Assembly: GCF_011398355.1 (NCBI RefSeq)
Contig: NZ_AP021889.1
Span: 1,612,001 to 1,676,000, forward strand
Reading direction: 5' to 3'
Source: Thiosulfatimonas sediminis
Lineage (GTDB): Bacteria; Pseudomonadota; Gammaproteobacteria; Thiomicrospirales; Thiomicrospiraceae
DNA: 64,000 bases
Below the pieces are notes generated by a model. It was not told the DNA's origin. It saw only the letters and a program-made list of their open reading frames with translations, and did not search any database. Positions 58,201-64,000 of this stretch are shown here, piece by piece (position 1 is the stretch's first letter; each line of letters opens with the position of its first letter). Both the position numbers and the translations under genes were made by a program.

Positions 58201-58580
58201 TTTAACAGCTGTTTTTGAAAACCGGACACTTCGCGATGAGAAAAGGCCCGGTGCTCAGGATAAGGCTTTAAACCGGCACTTTTACCAACCTGCAAAAAAT
58301 GCAACAAAGGATTGCCTACCATTTGCTGATTCTCTGGCAAACGAGTAATTTGAGAAAGATAATAAACCGAATCAAATCGAGGCCCTGGCTCTCGCCCCTC
58401 TTCAAAACCATGATTCAAATAATGAACAATCGGATCCATACCCGCTGCCGCAACATCGGGATACGCTTTTAGATACCAAGACTGATCAAAAAGGGAAGAC
58501 GAAGCAAGCAACTTATAGTTGCGCGCTTGAACCGCGTTTTTAGAGGATTTTTTAAAGAATCGTTTGAGCGTTTTTTTCAT
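55281..58580 (-). CDS. Three-domain glycosyltransferase, truncated at C-terminus by a frameshift
   Basis: 1099 residues, first gene of the glycan operon. Residues about 30-115 are FDQSWYLKAYPDVAAAGMDP repeats. About 150-550 is a GT-B family 4 transferase (IPLIVDVDDHEL, MFFGTPRVHKGVGEIAEAV). About 570-960 is a second GT-B domain (VVDVVDDHRAWPHV, IGFVGNLEAKIDIPLIERIA). From about 978 a third, Gly_transf_sug-like domain starts (IPKKIHFVWFSPSGHDG, INREGGVYSDLKNVP, where the second Asp of DxD is Lys). The third domain is cut by a stop, and its remainder is at 54944-55294 in another frame. Confidence 0.82.
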   Translation of the reverse strand: MKKTLKRFFKKSSKNAVQARNYKLLASSSLFDQSWYLKAYPDVAAAGMDPIVHYLNHGFEEGREPGPRFDSVYYLSQITRLPENQQMVGNPLLHFLQVGKSAGLKPYPEHRAFSHREVSGFQKQLLKFSPFYQRLLRLAEKSTGKPLVLPILEPIKKLKMTALVITWDVGHNPLGRSYMLAEALEQAVDNVVVCGFQFSRYGNDIWQPLRHSRLPVIALPGGEMSEWLAACEQAVKKFKPDVVIACKPRMPSVELGILFKEKYGIPLIVDVDDHELAFFRHAQPYSLAEVLSMPDAVLQKETEPFGEIWSRLTDSLTRDCADALITSNVALEGEFGGTVIPHVRDENAFDPALFSKVRQREKYSIPVDAKVVMFFGTPRVHKGVGEIAEAVGKLNDANILLVVVGEAPDKSVTAQVSQLAYGKVLYLPNQPFSAIPEIIVMADLVILPQDVNHPISKFQLPAKAIDAIGMGIPLLVSATEPMLQLVKDGVARLLPDEPLDKVIAQALKKTLSHSDSLALRKQFLLNYSYHSAALKLKALIETTLSTPLKPLTGFDDLKRLQHRLFPIVRANEATGIDIVVFWKQNDTGLYGRRSDMVIEYLASRDDVRKVVIFDAPISEFDIARLRSADELTQSRNIYIKIYEKLLGKLDTPKISYNVFAHPAGVYTMREDGDGQRISLFDGYAQYLQDVFDREGVSADKSVFWLYPKIPLAEKILDVFKPQKVVVDVVDDHRAWPHVSQVEKAWLTEHYQNLLGHADLAMANCQPVIDSMQVFNPDIRLVANGCEASPKMVEPINNPLYEELKGFKGKVIGFVGNLEAKIDIPLIERIADEFSDALIVLVGSTHANPMVRALQKHSNIRMFGVVPYENINAIVSQFDVGIVPHLKMDMTDNMNPLKVFVYLANRVPVVATEVKNLPDASAVITVKSHDEFIMQIHSALDANQSHDFAFLEQFTWHSRLKTEVDGLLSDSKQKTTFTATAGIPKKIHFVWFSPSGHDGLDDLPLDIRNNIGQWAEMFPDFEIKVWSKRLIEQVFSDSLRVIDAIETSRFEAMKSDIARVAIINREGGVYSDLKNVPKMAFLNELIDVGGTTILDNGADA

Positions 58581-58594
58581 TTATCGACAATCTT

Positions 58595-58640
58595 ACATTC
58601 GCTATTCAGGCCATTATATTATTAAAATAAGCGACAATTT
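58595..58640 (-). promoter_or_regulatory. Candidate promoter of the glycan operon
   Basis: On the minus strand a perfect TATAAT (58613-58618) lies 33 bases before the start codon; the -35 position is a weak match (AAATTG at 16-base spacing). It lies between the insertion sequence and the operon. Confidence 0.4.
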
Positions 58641-58648
58641 ACCCACAC

Positions 58649-58662
58649 CCTAGTTTTCTAGG
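58649..58662. repeat. Short perfect hairpin beside the insertion sequence
   Basis: CCTAG-TTTT-CTAGG with outer ACACC...GGTGT matches (58645-58671). It lies between the glycan-operon promoter and the IS66 end; role unknown. Confidence 0.35.
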
Positions 58663-58712
58663 ATGCGGTGTGATTCCACGGCAGAAGTGCTTCGAACGTA
58701 AGCGTCCGGCAA

Positions 58713-60266
58713 TCACCGGTTGCTAGGTTGCCAGTTATGCGGTAGGAGTTGGTCGATTTGACTGGCTTTATGGGTGGGCAAGCGTTCAAGCACATCTTTG
58801 AGATAGGCGTAAGGATCCAGACCATTATTTTTAGCTGATTGAATCAAGCTCATAATATTCGCCGCACGTTGACCACTGCGTAGACTGCCGGCAAACAGCC
58901 AGTTCTTGCGACCTAACGCCCAAGGTCGGATTTGATTTTCTACCCAGTTATTATCGATGGGCAGGCGGCCATCTCCAAGGTATCGGCTTAAGGCATCCCA
59001 ACGTTTCAGGCTATAGTGAATCGCTTTTTCCGTTGCCCCACCTTTGGGCACTTTTTCTCGATGGACCTGCAACCATTTGAGTAACAGGTCCATGATCGGT
59101 TTGGATTTCTGCTTCCGGATTTCCTGTCGCTCATCGGGTGGCAAGGATTGGCTGTCTTTTTCAATGGCGTAAAGTTGCCCCATTAGTTCAATGGCTTGAA
59201 TGGCAATCGTGCTTTTGCCGCTTTCATGCAGTTCCACGAACTTACGACGGGCATGCGCCATGCAACCGACTTCGCTCACGCCTTGCTTAAAACTGGCTTT
59301 GTACCCTGAATAGTCATCGCACACCAACAATCCTTTCCAATCCTGTAGCACCTCTCTTGCGAACTTGCCGTTTCGTCCTTCACTAAAGTGGTAATACACC
59401 GCCTTATGTTGTGCATTGGCTGGATTGGTGTAGGCCCACAGATAGGCTTTATGGGTTTTCTTATTCCCCGGCTTGAGCATGGGCACTGGGGTTTCATCGG
59501 CGTGCAAGACCGGTTGCGTCAGCAAAAAGTCTTTGAGTGCTTGAGCCACCGGTTCAAGTTGAACACCACAGACGCCGACCCATTCGGCTAAAGTGGAACT
59601 GGGTAATTTAACACCGGCCCGTTCAAAGATCTGAGCTTGACGATACAGCGGTAAGTGATCAGCGTATTTGGCGATGAGCAGATGTGCGAGTAACCCAGAG
59701 GTGGGCAGACCTTTGTCAATGATTTGTGGGGGCATCGGTTTTTGAACCAGAGTTTCACAGGCATCGCACGCCCATTTGGAGCGAATATGACGTTCCACTT
59801 GAGAGCTACCGGGCAGATAATCCAGCTTCTCACTGACGTCTTCACCAATATGGCGTAATTGACAGCCACATGAACAGGTGGTGGATTCGGGATCATGACG
59901 GATTTCAAGACGAGGTAGGTTTTCGGGTAGCGGCTGACGCTTAGGTTTTTTCTTTGGTTGCGCTGTGTCGGTTTTGTCTTTGAGAGATTCCAGTTCCGAT
60001 TCAATCGCGGCAATGTCGGCATCGGTCACTTCATCCAACAGTGTCATCTGTAAGGCGCTGATCTGTTCACTTTTGTGTGAGAATTTTAGACGTCTGAGAT
60101 AGGCTAACTCATAGGTGAGTTGATCGATTTTAAGCTCTTTTTGTTGAATGGCTTTGGCATTGGCCGCAATGCGTTGGTCTTTTTCTTCAACCTGAACCAA
60201 CAACTGCGCCGCCAGTGTTCGTAACTGGTCAGCAGAGAGTTGATGGAGGTTTGGCATTGTTTTCAT
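58713..60266 (-). CDS. tnpC: IS66 transposase TnpC
   Basis: The DDE transposase of copy 1, 517 residues from ATG 60266 (the open frame up to 60347 overlaps tnpB and is not used). It has an N-terminal coiled coil, a zinc-binding part with CSCGC and CDAC, and the catalytic acidic residues in LHADETPVPML, LLVCDDYSGYKA and NNWVENQIRPWALGRKNW. It looks intact. Confidence 0.94.
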   Translation of the reverse strand: MKTMPNLHQLSADQLRTLAAQLLVQVEEKDQRIAANAKAIQQKELKIDQLTYELAYLRRLKFSHKSEQISALQMTLLDEVTDADIAAIESELESLKDKTDTAQPKKKPKRQPLPENLPRLEIRHDPESTTCSCGCQLRHIGEDVSEKLDYLPGSSQVERHIRSKWACDACETLVQKPMPPQIIDKGLPTSGLLAHLLIAKYADHLPLYRQAQIFERAGVKLPSSTLAEWVGVCGVQLEPVAQALKDFLLTQPVLHADETPVPMLKPGNKKTHKAYLWAYTNPANAQHKAVYYHFSEGRNGKFAREVLQDWKGLLVCDDYSGYKASFKQGVSEVGCMAHARRKFVELHESGKSTIAIQAIELMGQLYAIEKDSQSLPPDERQEIRKQKSKPIMDLLLKWLQVHREKVPKGGATEKAIHYSLKRWDALSRYLGDGRLPIDNNWVENQIRPWALGRKNWLFAGSLRSGQRAANIMSLIQSAKNNGLDPYAYLKDVLERLPTHKASQIDQLLPHNWQPSNR

Positions 60267-60283
60267 GCCGCGGATTATAAAGA

Positions 60284-60613
60284 CTAACTCAGTGATAAGG
60301 AAGTCTCGAGCCGTTGCCAAGGCAAGCCTTGCACCAGTGCCAGACATTGTTCAGGGGAGAGTGTCACGGAATCGCCCCGCCACAGTTCAGCCCAATGGAA
60401 TTTACCTTGATTCAAACGTCGAGCACACAGCCAGATGCCTAAGCCATCGTGGATCAGTATCTTCATTCGATTGCCACGCTTATTGGCAAACAGATACGCA
60501 TGATGGGGTTTGGCCTCACCAAACACGGCAATGACACGAGCTAATGCGGTATCGGGTCCTGCACGCATATCCATGGGTTCAGTCGCCAGCCAATAATGAT
60601 CAATGCGAATCAT
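60284..60613 (-). CDS. tnpB: IS66 protein TnpB
   Basis: 109 residues, Orf2 family. LATEPMDMRAGPDTALA and HHAYLFANKRGNRMKIL and the WLCARRLNQGKFHW block are hallmarks. It overlaps tnpA by four bases (ATGA 60610-60613) and is followed closely by tnpC. It is required for transposition in some IS66 members. Confidence 0.93.
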   Translation of the reverse strand: MIRIDHYWLATEPMDMRAGPDTALARVIAVFGEAKPHHAYLFANKRGNRMKILIHDGLGIWLCARRLNQGKFHWAELWRGDSVTLSPEQCLALVQGLPWQRLETSLSLS

Positions 60614-60960
60614 GACTGCACCGACTTGACAAAGGCGCTTAATTTGGCCAATTCTGTGACAGGCCAGTGCACAGCAATCTTGCCTTGAGGTGCAGGCAGT
60701 TCGACCAAGAGCGTTTGAGGCGATGACGGCGGCAGATCGTTCAAGACCAGCGGAATAAATGCCGCTTGGGAAGCATGGCGCTTTTTAAGCTGACGCTTCC
60801 AGTTCTGTATTTGATTGGCATTGATGCCGTAGTCTCGAGCCACTTGTGCAATCGAGGTGTTAGGGTCGTCGCAAGCGGTCAAAACCTGCTGTTTGAATTC
60901 CCGTGAGTAGCGACGGCGAATCTTTTTGACTGTGGGAAGCGTTGATAGTGTGTCTGTCAT
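60610..60960 (-). CDS. tnpA: IS66 protein TnpA
   Basis: 116 residues from ATG 60960. KKIRRRYSREFKQQVLTACD, then SIAQVARDYGINANQIQNWKRQ, is the helix-turn-helix of the Orf1 (IS3/IS66 type) family. The 83 bases upstream, to the IS end, contain the inverted repeat GTGCCCA...TGGGCAC (about 60966-60989) near the expected promoter. Confidence 0.93.
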   Translation of the reverse strand: MTDTLSTLPTVKKIRRRYSREFKQQVLTACDDPNTSIAQVARDYGINANQIQNWKRQLKKRHASQAAFIPLVLNDLPPSSPQTLLVELPAPQGKIAVHWPVTELAKLSAFVKSVQS

Positions 60961-61043
60961 AATAAGTGCCCATTTAAAATACGTGGGCACCTAATTATTC
61001 ACAGATAAGTGTGGTTGGTAAGAGGTGTTTACCGGATAGTTAC

Positions 61044-61137
61044 GCTGGTCTTTTTCCTCAACCTGAACCAACAACTGTGCCGCCAGTGTTCGTAACTGGT
61101 GGGCAGAGAGTTGATGGAGGTTTGGCAGCGTTTTCAT
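61044..61137 (-). pseudogene. tnpC: tnpC fragment of IS66 copy 2
   Basis: About 31 N-terminal codons (MKTLPNLHQLSAHQLRTLAA onward), then the frame runs into the end of copy 1 and stops. Homologous to the first codons of the copy 1 gene. Confidence 0.82.
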
Positions 61138-61154
61138 GCCGCGGATTATAAAGA

Positions 61155-61484
61155 CTAACTCAGTGATAAGGAAGTCTCGAGCCGTTGCCAAGGCAAGCCC
61201 TGCACCAGTGCCAGACATTGTTCAGGGGAGAGTGTCACGGAATCGCCCCGCCACAGCTCAGCCCAATGGAATTTACCTTGATTCAAACGTCGAGCACAGA
61301 GCCAGATGCCTAAGCCATCGTGGACCAATAACTTCATTCGATTGCCGCGCTTATTGGCAAACAGATACGCATGATGGGGTTTGGCCTCACCAAACACGGC
61401 AATGACACGAGCTAATGCGGTATCGGGTCCTGCACGCATATCCATGGGTTCAGTCGCCAGCCAATAATGATCAATGCGAATCAT
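61155..61484 (-). CDS. tnpB: IS66 protein TnpB (copy 2, intact frame)
   Basis: 109 residues from ATG 61484, differing from the copy 1 protein only at a couple of positions (MKLLVHDG in place of MKILIHDG). The frame stays open beyond the ATG to 61739 only because of the junction with copy 3. It has lost its normal partners. Confidence 0.85.
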   Translation of the reverse strand: MIRIDHYWLATEPMDMRAGPDTALARVIAVFGEAKPHHAYLFANKRGNRMKLLVHDGLGIWLCARRLNQGKFHWAELWRGDSVTLSPEQCLALVQGLPWQRLETSLSLS

Positions 61485-61642
61485 GACTGCACCGACTTGA
61501 CAAAGGCGCTTAATTTGGCCAATTCTGTGACAGGCCAGTGCACAGCAATCTTGCCTTGAGGTGCAGGCAGTTCGACCAAGAGCGTTTGAGGCGATGACGG
61601 CGGCAGATCGTTCAAGACCAGCGGAATAAATGCCGCTTGGGA
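61481..61642 (-). pseudogene. tnpA: tnpA fragment of IS66 copy 2
   Basis: The last ~53 codons of tnpA, identical in layout to 60610-60771, interrupted by the start of IS66 copy 3 at 61643. The helix-turn-helix part is lost. Confidence 0.8.
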
Positions 61643-61671
61643 GTAAGCGTTCATTCCAAGACGTGGTTGAA

Positions 61672-61941
61672 TCAGCTTGCCTCATGAAGTGGGCGTAATA
61701 ATACCGGTGCAACCTTGTATTGTTTGGCACCATCTTCATCCAGTACGATCACCGTCTTTCGATTGATTTTTGTGACGATGCCAAACACTTGTCCATAGCG
61801 ACCCTCAAACGTCACTTTCATCCCCAATCGCAATTGCATCAGCGCTTCCATGGTTTCACGCTCCTGCAACTGGTCAATGCGCTGGCAGATAAGCGTGTTC
61901 AGTTCCATTAACTGATCCAATGTCATGTCTTCAATGCGCAT
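61672..61941 (-). CDS. Small IS66 accessory protein, unknown
   Basis: 89 residues from ATG 61941, overlapping the tnpC stop by 11 bases. The N-terminal half is a helical coiled-coil (DQLMELNTLICQRIDQLQER). The C-terminal half looks like a small beta barrel (MKVTFEGRYGQVFGIVTKIN, KTVIVLDEDGAKQYKVAPVLL). Its role is unknown; its location inside the element, downstream of tnpC, suggests a passenger or accessory gene. Confidence 0.65.
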   Translation of the reverse strand: MRIEDMTLDQLMELNTLICQRIDQLQERETMEALMQLRLGMKVTFEGRYGQVFGIVTKINRKTVIVLDEDGAKQYKVAPVLLRPLHEAS

Positions 61942-63598
61942 GAGCGTAAACCTCTGTCGCTGTGTTTTGACGGTACGGGTGGCGTGGATCAATCAGTGCA
62001 CGCAGAGGGGCATCAGCGAACCGAGTTTTCCAGACGCGCGGTGTTAAATCCACAACGTCTTTGGCCGGGTGTCGGCCAATGCGTTGCAATACATCCACCA
62101 GGTAAGTGTAGGGGTTAACCTCATGTAACTTGCAGGTGCTGATCAGGCTTTGAATCAGACCCAGGTGCTCGGCCCCCAGTTCTGTCCAGCAGAACATCCA
62201 GTTTTTCCTACCCATTGGAATGGGCCGCAAGGCCCGTTCCAGGTGATTGGTGTCCGGTTGCACTTGCGGATCTTTTAAAAACACTTTCAGACTCGCTGTA
62301 CGACCCAGCACATAGTTCAGCGCTTTTGCCAGCGGATCACTGGGAACCAGTTGTGGGTTATCGAGTTGCTCCTCACACCATGTGAAGAAGTGATCGACCA
62401 CTGGCTTTGAATGATCCAGTCGGTACTGACGTTTTTTCTCGTCTGTCAGGCCCTGTGTCTGAATGACTTCTTCATTCCGGTAGATCTGTGCGATCTGCTG
62501 CAAGGCATCGGTCGCTCGTTCAGGGTGCGCTTTTTGTGCGTCAATAAAGTAGCGGCGTGCATGCACCCAGCATTGAGCATGCGTAACACCCTGTTGTGTC
62601 TCAACGTAGCGCGCATAGGCCGAATACCCATCACTGAGCAGGGTGCCATTAAATTGGTCCTTGAGAACGGTTTCTATGTGCAACCGCCCTCGGGAGCTGG
62701 CATAGGTAAACACCACTTCGTCAGCATCACCATACAGCGGCCAGAACCAGCCGGATTTCATTTTACCCTTTTGTGAGCCTGCCCGGACTTGATGGCCGGC
62801 TTTGATTGGGGTCTCATCCATGGCCAGTACTCGCGAGCGCAACACATTGTCTGTCTGGGCATCGACAATCGGTTTGAGTAGATCAATGGACCGCTTGACC
62901 AGATTGGTCAGGGTGCTGCGACTGACGGTAATGCCAGCCTGCATAAGCCGTTGATGCTGTCGATACAGGGGCAGATGGAATTGGAATTTGTCGACCAACA
63001 CTCCGGCGAGCAGACTGACGTCAGCCAGAGAGTTGTCGAGCACGTTCAACGGTGCGGGCGTTGTGATCAATTTTGGGTTGCAGCCCTTGCGACGGATCAC
63101 CGGGCGCTCAAACTTGAGTACCACATAGCTTGAGGCGCGCTGCGCCAGACGATAAGTGGTTTTGATGGCAATGATATCGTACAGGTCCGCATCGGGACCA
63201 CTGAGTTCTGGCGGTTGCTGTTCGATGACTTCCACGGGCACATCGGCGCTGAAGCGCAGACCGGTGTCGTTGAGACAATCGTCGTCACGCTGTTTTTTGC
63301 CTGTGCCGCGCTGATAGGCCTGAATGGTGCGTTTGGGTTCATCCACTGATGTGTCCGGTCGCATTGCCTGTTCACTCTGGAGCAGACTGGCCTGCTGGGG
63401 CAGGTCAAACACCTGCTTTTCTGACTTGAGACCGAACAGTTGTTTTTTGAACCAGTCGAGCTGGTGTTCGAGCTTAGCAATGGTTTCTGCTTGCAAGGCT
63501 AACTGTTCACGTAGCAGCGCATTTTGCTGAGCCAGGTCTGTGGCGTCAGACGAGGCGCATAGTGCTGTGGCAGGTGATGTTGAGCGCATTGAAATCAT
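61931..63598 (-). CDS. tnpC: IS66 transposase TnpC (copy 3)
   Basis: 555 residues from ATG 63598. An N-terminal coiled coil (ALLREQLALQAETIAKLEHQ) precedes the DDE core: LAMDETPIKAGH, LLSDGYSAYARYV and NHLERALRPIPMGRKNWMF hold the three acidic residues. The frame is intact. Confidence 0.94.
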   Translation of the reverse strand: MISMRSTSPATALCASSDATDLAQQNALLREQLALQAETIAKLEHQLDWFKKQLFGLKSEKQVFDLPQQASLLQSEQAMRPDTSVDEPKRTIQAYQRGTGKKQRDDDCLNDTGLRFSADVPVEVIEQQPPELSGPDADLYDIIAIKTTYRLAQRASSYVVLKFERPVIRRKGCNPKLITTPAPLNVLDNSLADVSLLAGVLVDKFQFHLPLYRQHQRLMQAGITVSRSTLTNLVKRSIDLLKPIVDAQTDNVLRSRVLAMDETPIKAGHQVRAGSQKGKMKSGWFWPLYGDADEVVFTYASSRGRLHIETVLKDQFNGTLLSDGYSAYARYVETQQGVTHAQCWVHARRYFIDAQKAHPERATDALQQIAQIYRNEEVIQTQGLTDEKKRQYRLDHSKPVVDHFFTWCEEQLDNPQLVPSDPLAKALNYVLGRTASLKVFLKDPQVQPDTNHLERALRPIPMGRKNWMFCWTELGAEHLGLIQSLISTCKLHEVNPYTYLVDVLQRIGRHPAKDVVDLTPRVWKTRFADAPLRALIDPRHPYRQNTATEVYAHAH

Positions 63599-63627
63599 GG
63601 GCTGTATTATACCAAATACTAACGTAC

Positions 63628-63972
63628 TTATACCCTTTTGAAACGCTTGAATTGGCGGTATTTTTGCACTTCAATACCATCGATGAGCAGCTGCAGATCG
63701 GCAAGCGTCAGCGCATGATGGGACGCATTGGATTTGGGCACTGGGAACTGTCCCTGTTGCAGTTGTTTGGCCCACAGGCAGTAGCCGGTTCCGGTAAAAT
63801 ACAGCATCTTCATCTGGGTTTTACGGCGATTGATGAAGACAAAGTAGTGACCGCTGAGCGGATCTTGTTTGAGTTGGTTGCGAACCAGGGCGCTGAGGCC
63901 TTGGAAGGATTTTCGCATGTCGGTGGGCTGGGTGCACAGCCAGATACGCGCTTGACTATCGAGCCCGATCAT
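63628..63972 (-). CDS. tnpB: IS66 protein TnpB (copy 3)
   Basis: 114 residues. IWLCTQPTDMRKSFQGLSALVR, HYFVFINRRKTQMKMLYF and YCLWAKQLQQGQF are typical of IS66 Orf2. Its ATG overlaps the tnpA stop by four bases (ATGA 63969-63972). Confidence 0.93.
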   Translation of the reverse strand: MIGLDSQARIWLCTQPTDMRKSFQGLSALVRNQLKQDPLSGHYFVFINRRKTQMKMLYFTGTGYCLWAKQLQQGQFPVPKSNASHHALTLADLQLLIDGIEVQKYRQFKRFKRV

Positions 63973-64000
63973 CCGTTCTGGCTCAGTCGCAGTTCAACAC
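63969..64000 (-). CDS. tnpA: IS66 TnpA, last codons only (cut by window edge)
   Basis: Ten codons in the frame ending VELRLSQNG with TGA at 63969-63971, coupled to tnpB. Assigned from position and the IS66 gene order only. Confidence 0.45.
   Translation of the reverse strand, partial: VELRLSQNG

Larger units (their letters stand above)
58698..61043 (-). mobile_element. IS66-family insertion sequence, apparently complete (copy 1)
   Basis: The left end begins GTAAGCGTCCGGCAATCACC (58698) and the right end, read inward, GTAACTATCCGGTAAACACC (61043): 15 of 20 bases match. Between them are tnpA, tnpB and tnpC in the usual IS66 order, all open. The 8 bases flanking each end (CTTCGAAC and GCTGGTCT) do not match, so no target duplication is seen and a rearrangement after insertion is likely. 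Confidence 0.85.
61044..61642 (-). mobile_element. IS66 remnant (copy 2), truncated at both sides
   Basis: Nearly identical to copy 1 over tnpB and parts of its neighbours. It begins inside tnpC (only codons 1 to about 31 remain, 61044-61137) where copy 1 abuts it, and stops inside tnpA (61642), where copy 3 begins with GTAAGCGT. Confidence 0.85.
61643..64000 (-). mobile_element. Second type of IS66 element (copy 3), runs off the window
   Basis: Starts with GTAAGCGTTCATTCCAAGAC, an IS66-type end, inserted in the tnpA of copy 2. It carries a small passenger frame, tnpC, tnpB and the very end of tnpA. Its proteins are clearly diverged from those of copy 1, so it is a different IS66 member. The right end is beyond 64000. 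Confidence 0.85.

Noticed and set aside
61485-61739. N-terminal extension of the second tnpB
   Set aside because: The frame is open only across the junction of tnpA remnant and IS66 copy 3; the real start is ATG 61484.
58580-64000. Possible defence or CRISPR system near the insertion sequences
   Set aside because: No direct-repeat array, cas, restriction or toxin-antitoxin signature is present; everything there is accounted for by IS66 genes.

Overview
The window looks like a chromosome segment of a marine, sulfur-oxidising, autotrophic gammaproteobacterium of the Thiomicrospira / Hydrogenovibrio / Thiomicrorhabdus type. This rests on a dabB-dabA inorganic-carbon uptake operon, a sulfide:quinone-reductase-like flavoprotein, a late cobalamin pathway, and the gammaproteobacterial housekeeping order lepA-lepB-rnc-era-recO-pdxJ-acpS. 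The genus is inferred from gene content only; no rRNA or tRNA gene was seen.

Layout. 1-1392: 3' end of cobyric acid synthase plus a BtuF-like binding protein. 1521-2927: a large unknown protein with a PilZ-like C-terminus. 3037-7097 (minus): dabB-dabA, behind a 695-base divergent intergenic region with a plausible promoter, an inverted repeat, a spaced direct repeat and a DnaA-box-like cluster. 7793-12525 (plus): an MscS channel and four cobalamin genes (cobO, cobD, cbiB, btuF). 12544-17993 (minus): a DUF3817 protein, then comEC-lpxK-Trm112-kdsB-small membrane protein. 17992-23690: DUF2062 protein, Lon-type protease, AmtB, PLP desulfhydrase/deaminase. 23692-26885 (minus): cobU-cobT-cobC-cobS. 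27088-31169: SQR-like protein, SGNH esterase, GreB, an exported unknown and a BASS transporter. 31200-33490: a GGDEF protein set among dispersed palindromic repeats. 33496-42957 (minus): an unknown, then the rseC-mucD-lepA...acpS locus, which lacks rpoE-rseA-rseB. 43126-49913: nadB, an orphan cheW, ygfZ and a hybrid histidine kinase. 49975-58580 (minus): a surface-polysaccharide operon of overlapping glycosyltransferase genes, one broken by a frameshift. 58698-64000: three IS66-family elements, one intact, one a remnant, one running off the window.

How it fits together. CobQ, CbiB, CobD, CobU, CobS, CobT, CobC and CobO make up nucleotide-loop assembly and adenosylation of cobalamin, and two BtuF-like proteins point to corrinoid uptake, although no BtuCD is present. 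DabA and DabB concentrate inorganic carbon for autotrophic growth. The glycosyltransferase block probably builds a strain-specific surface glycan and sits beside the insertion sequences, as expected of an accessory locus.

The least explained signals are: a family of short repeats with two distinct end types, at five sites, whose ends bracket the GGDEF gene; a possible stand-alone RNA between mucD and lepA; the promoter architecture of dabB; the absence of rpoE-rseAB beside rseC-mucD; and the frameshifted multidomain glycosyltransferase. No clearly new multi-gene system was recognised.
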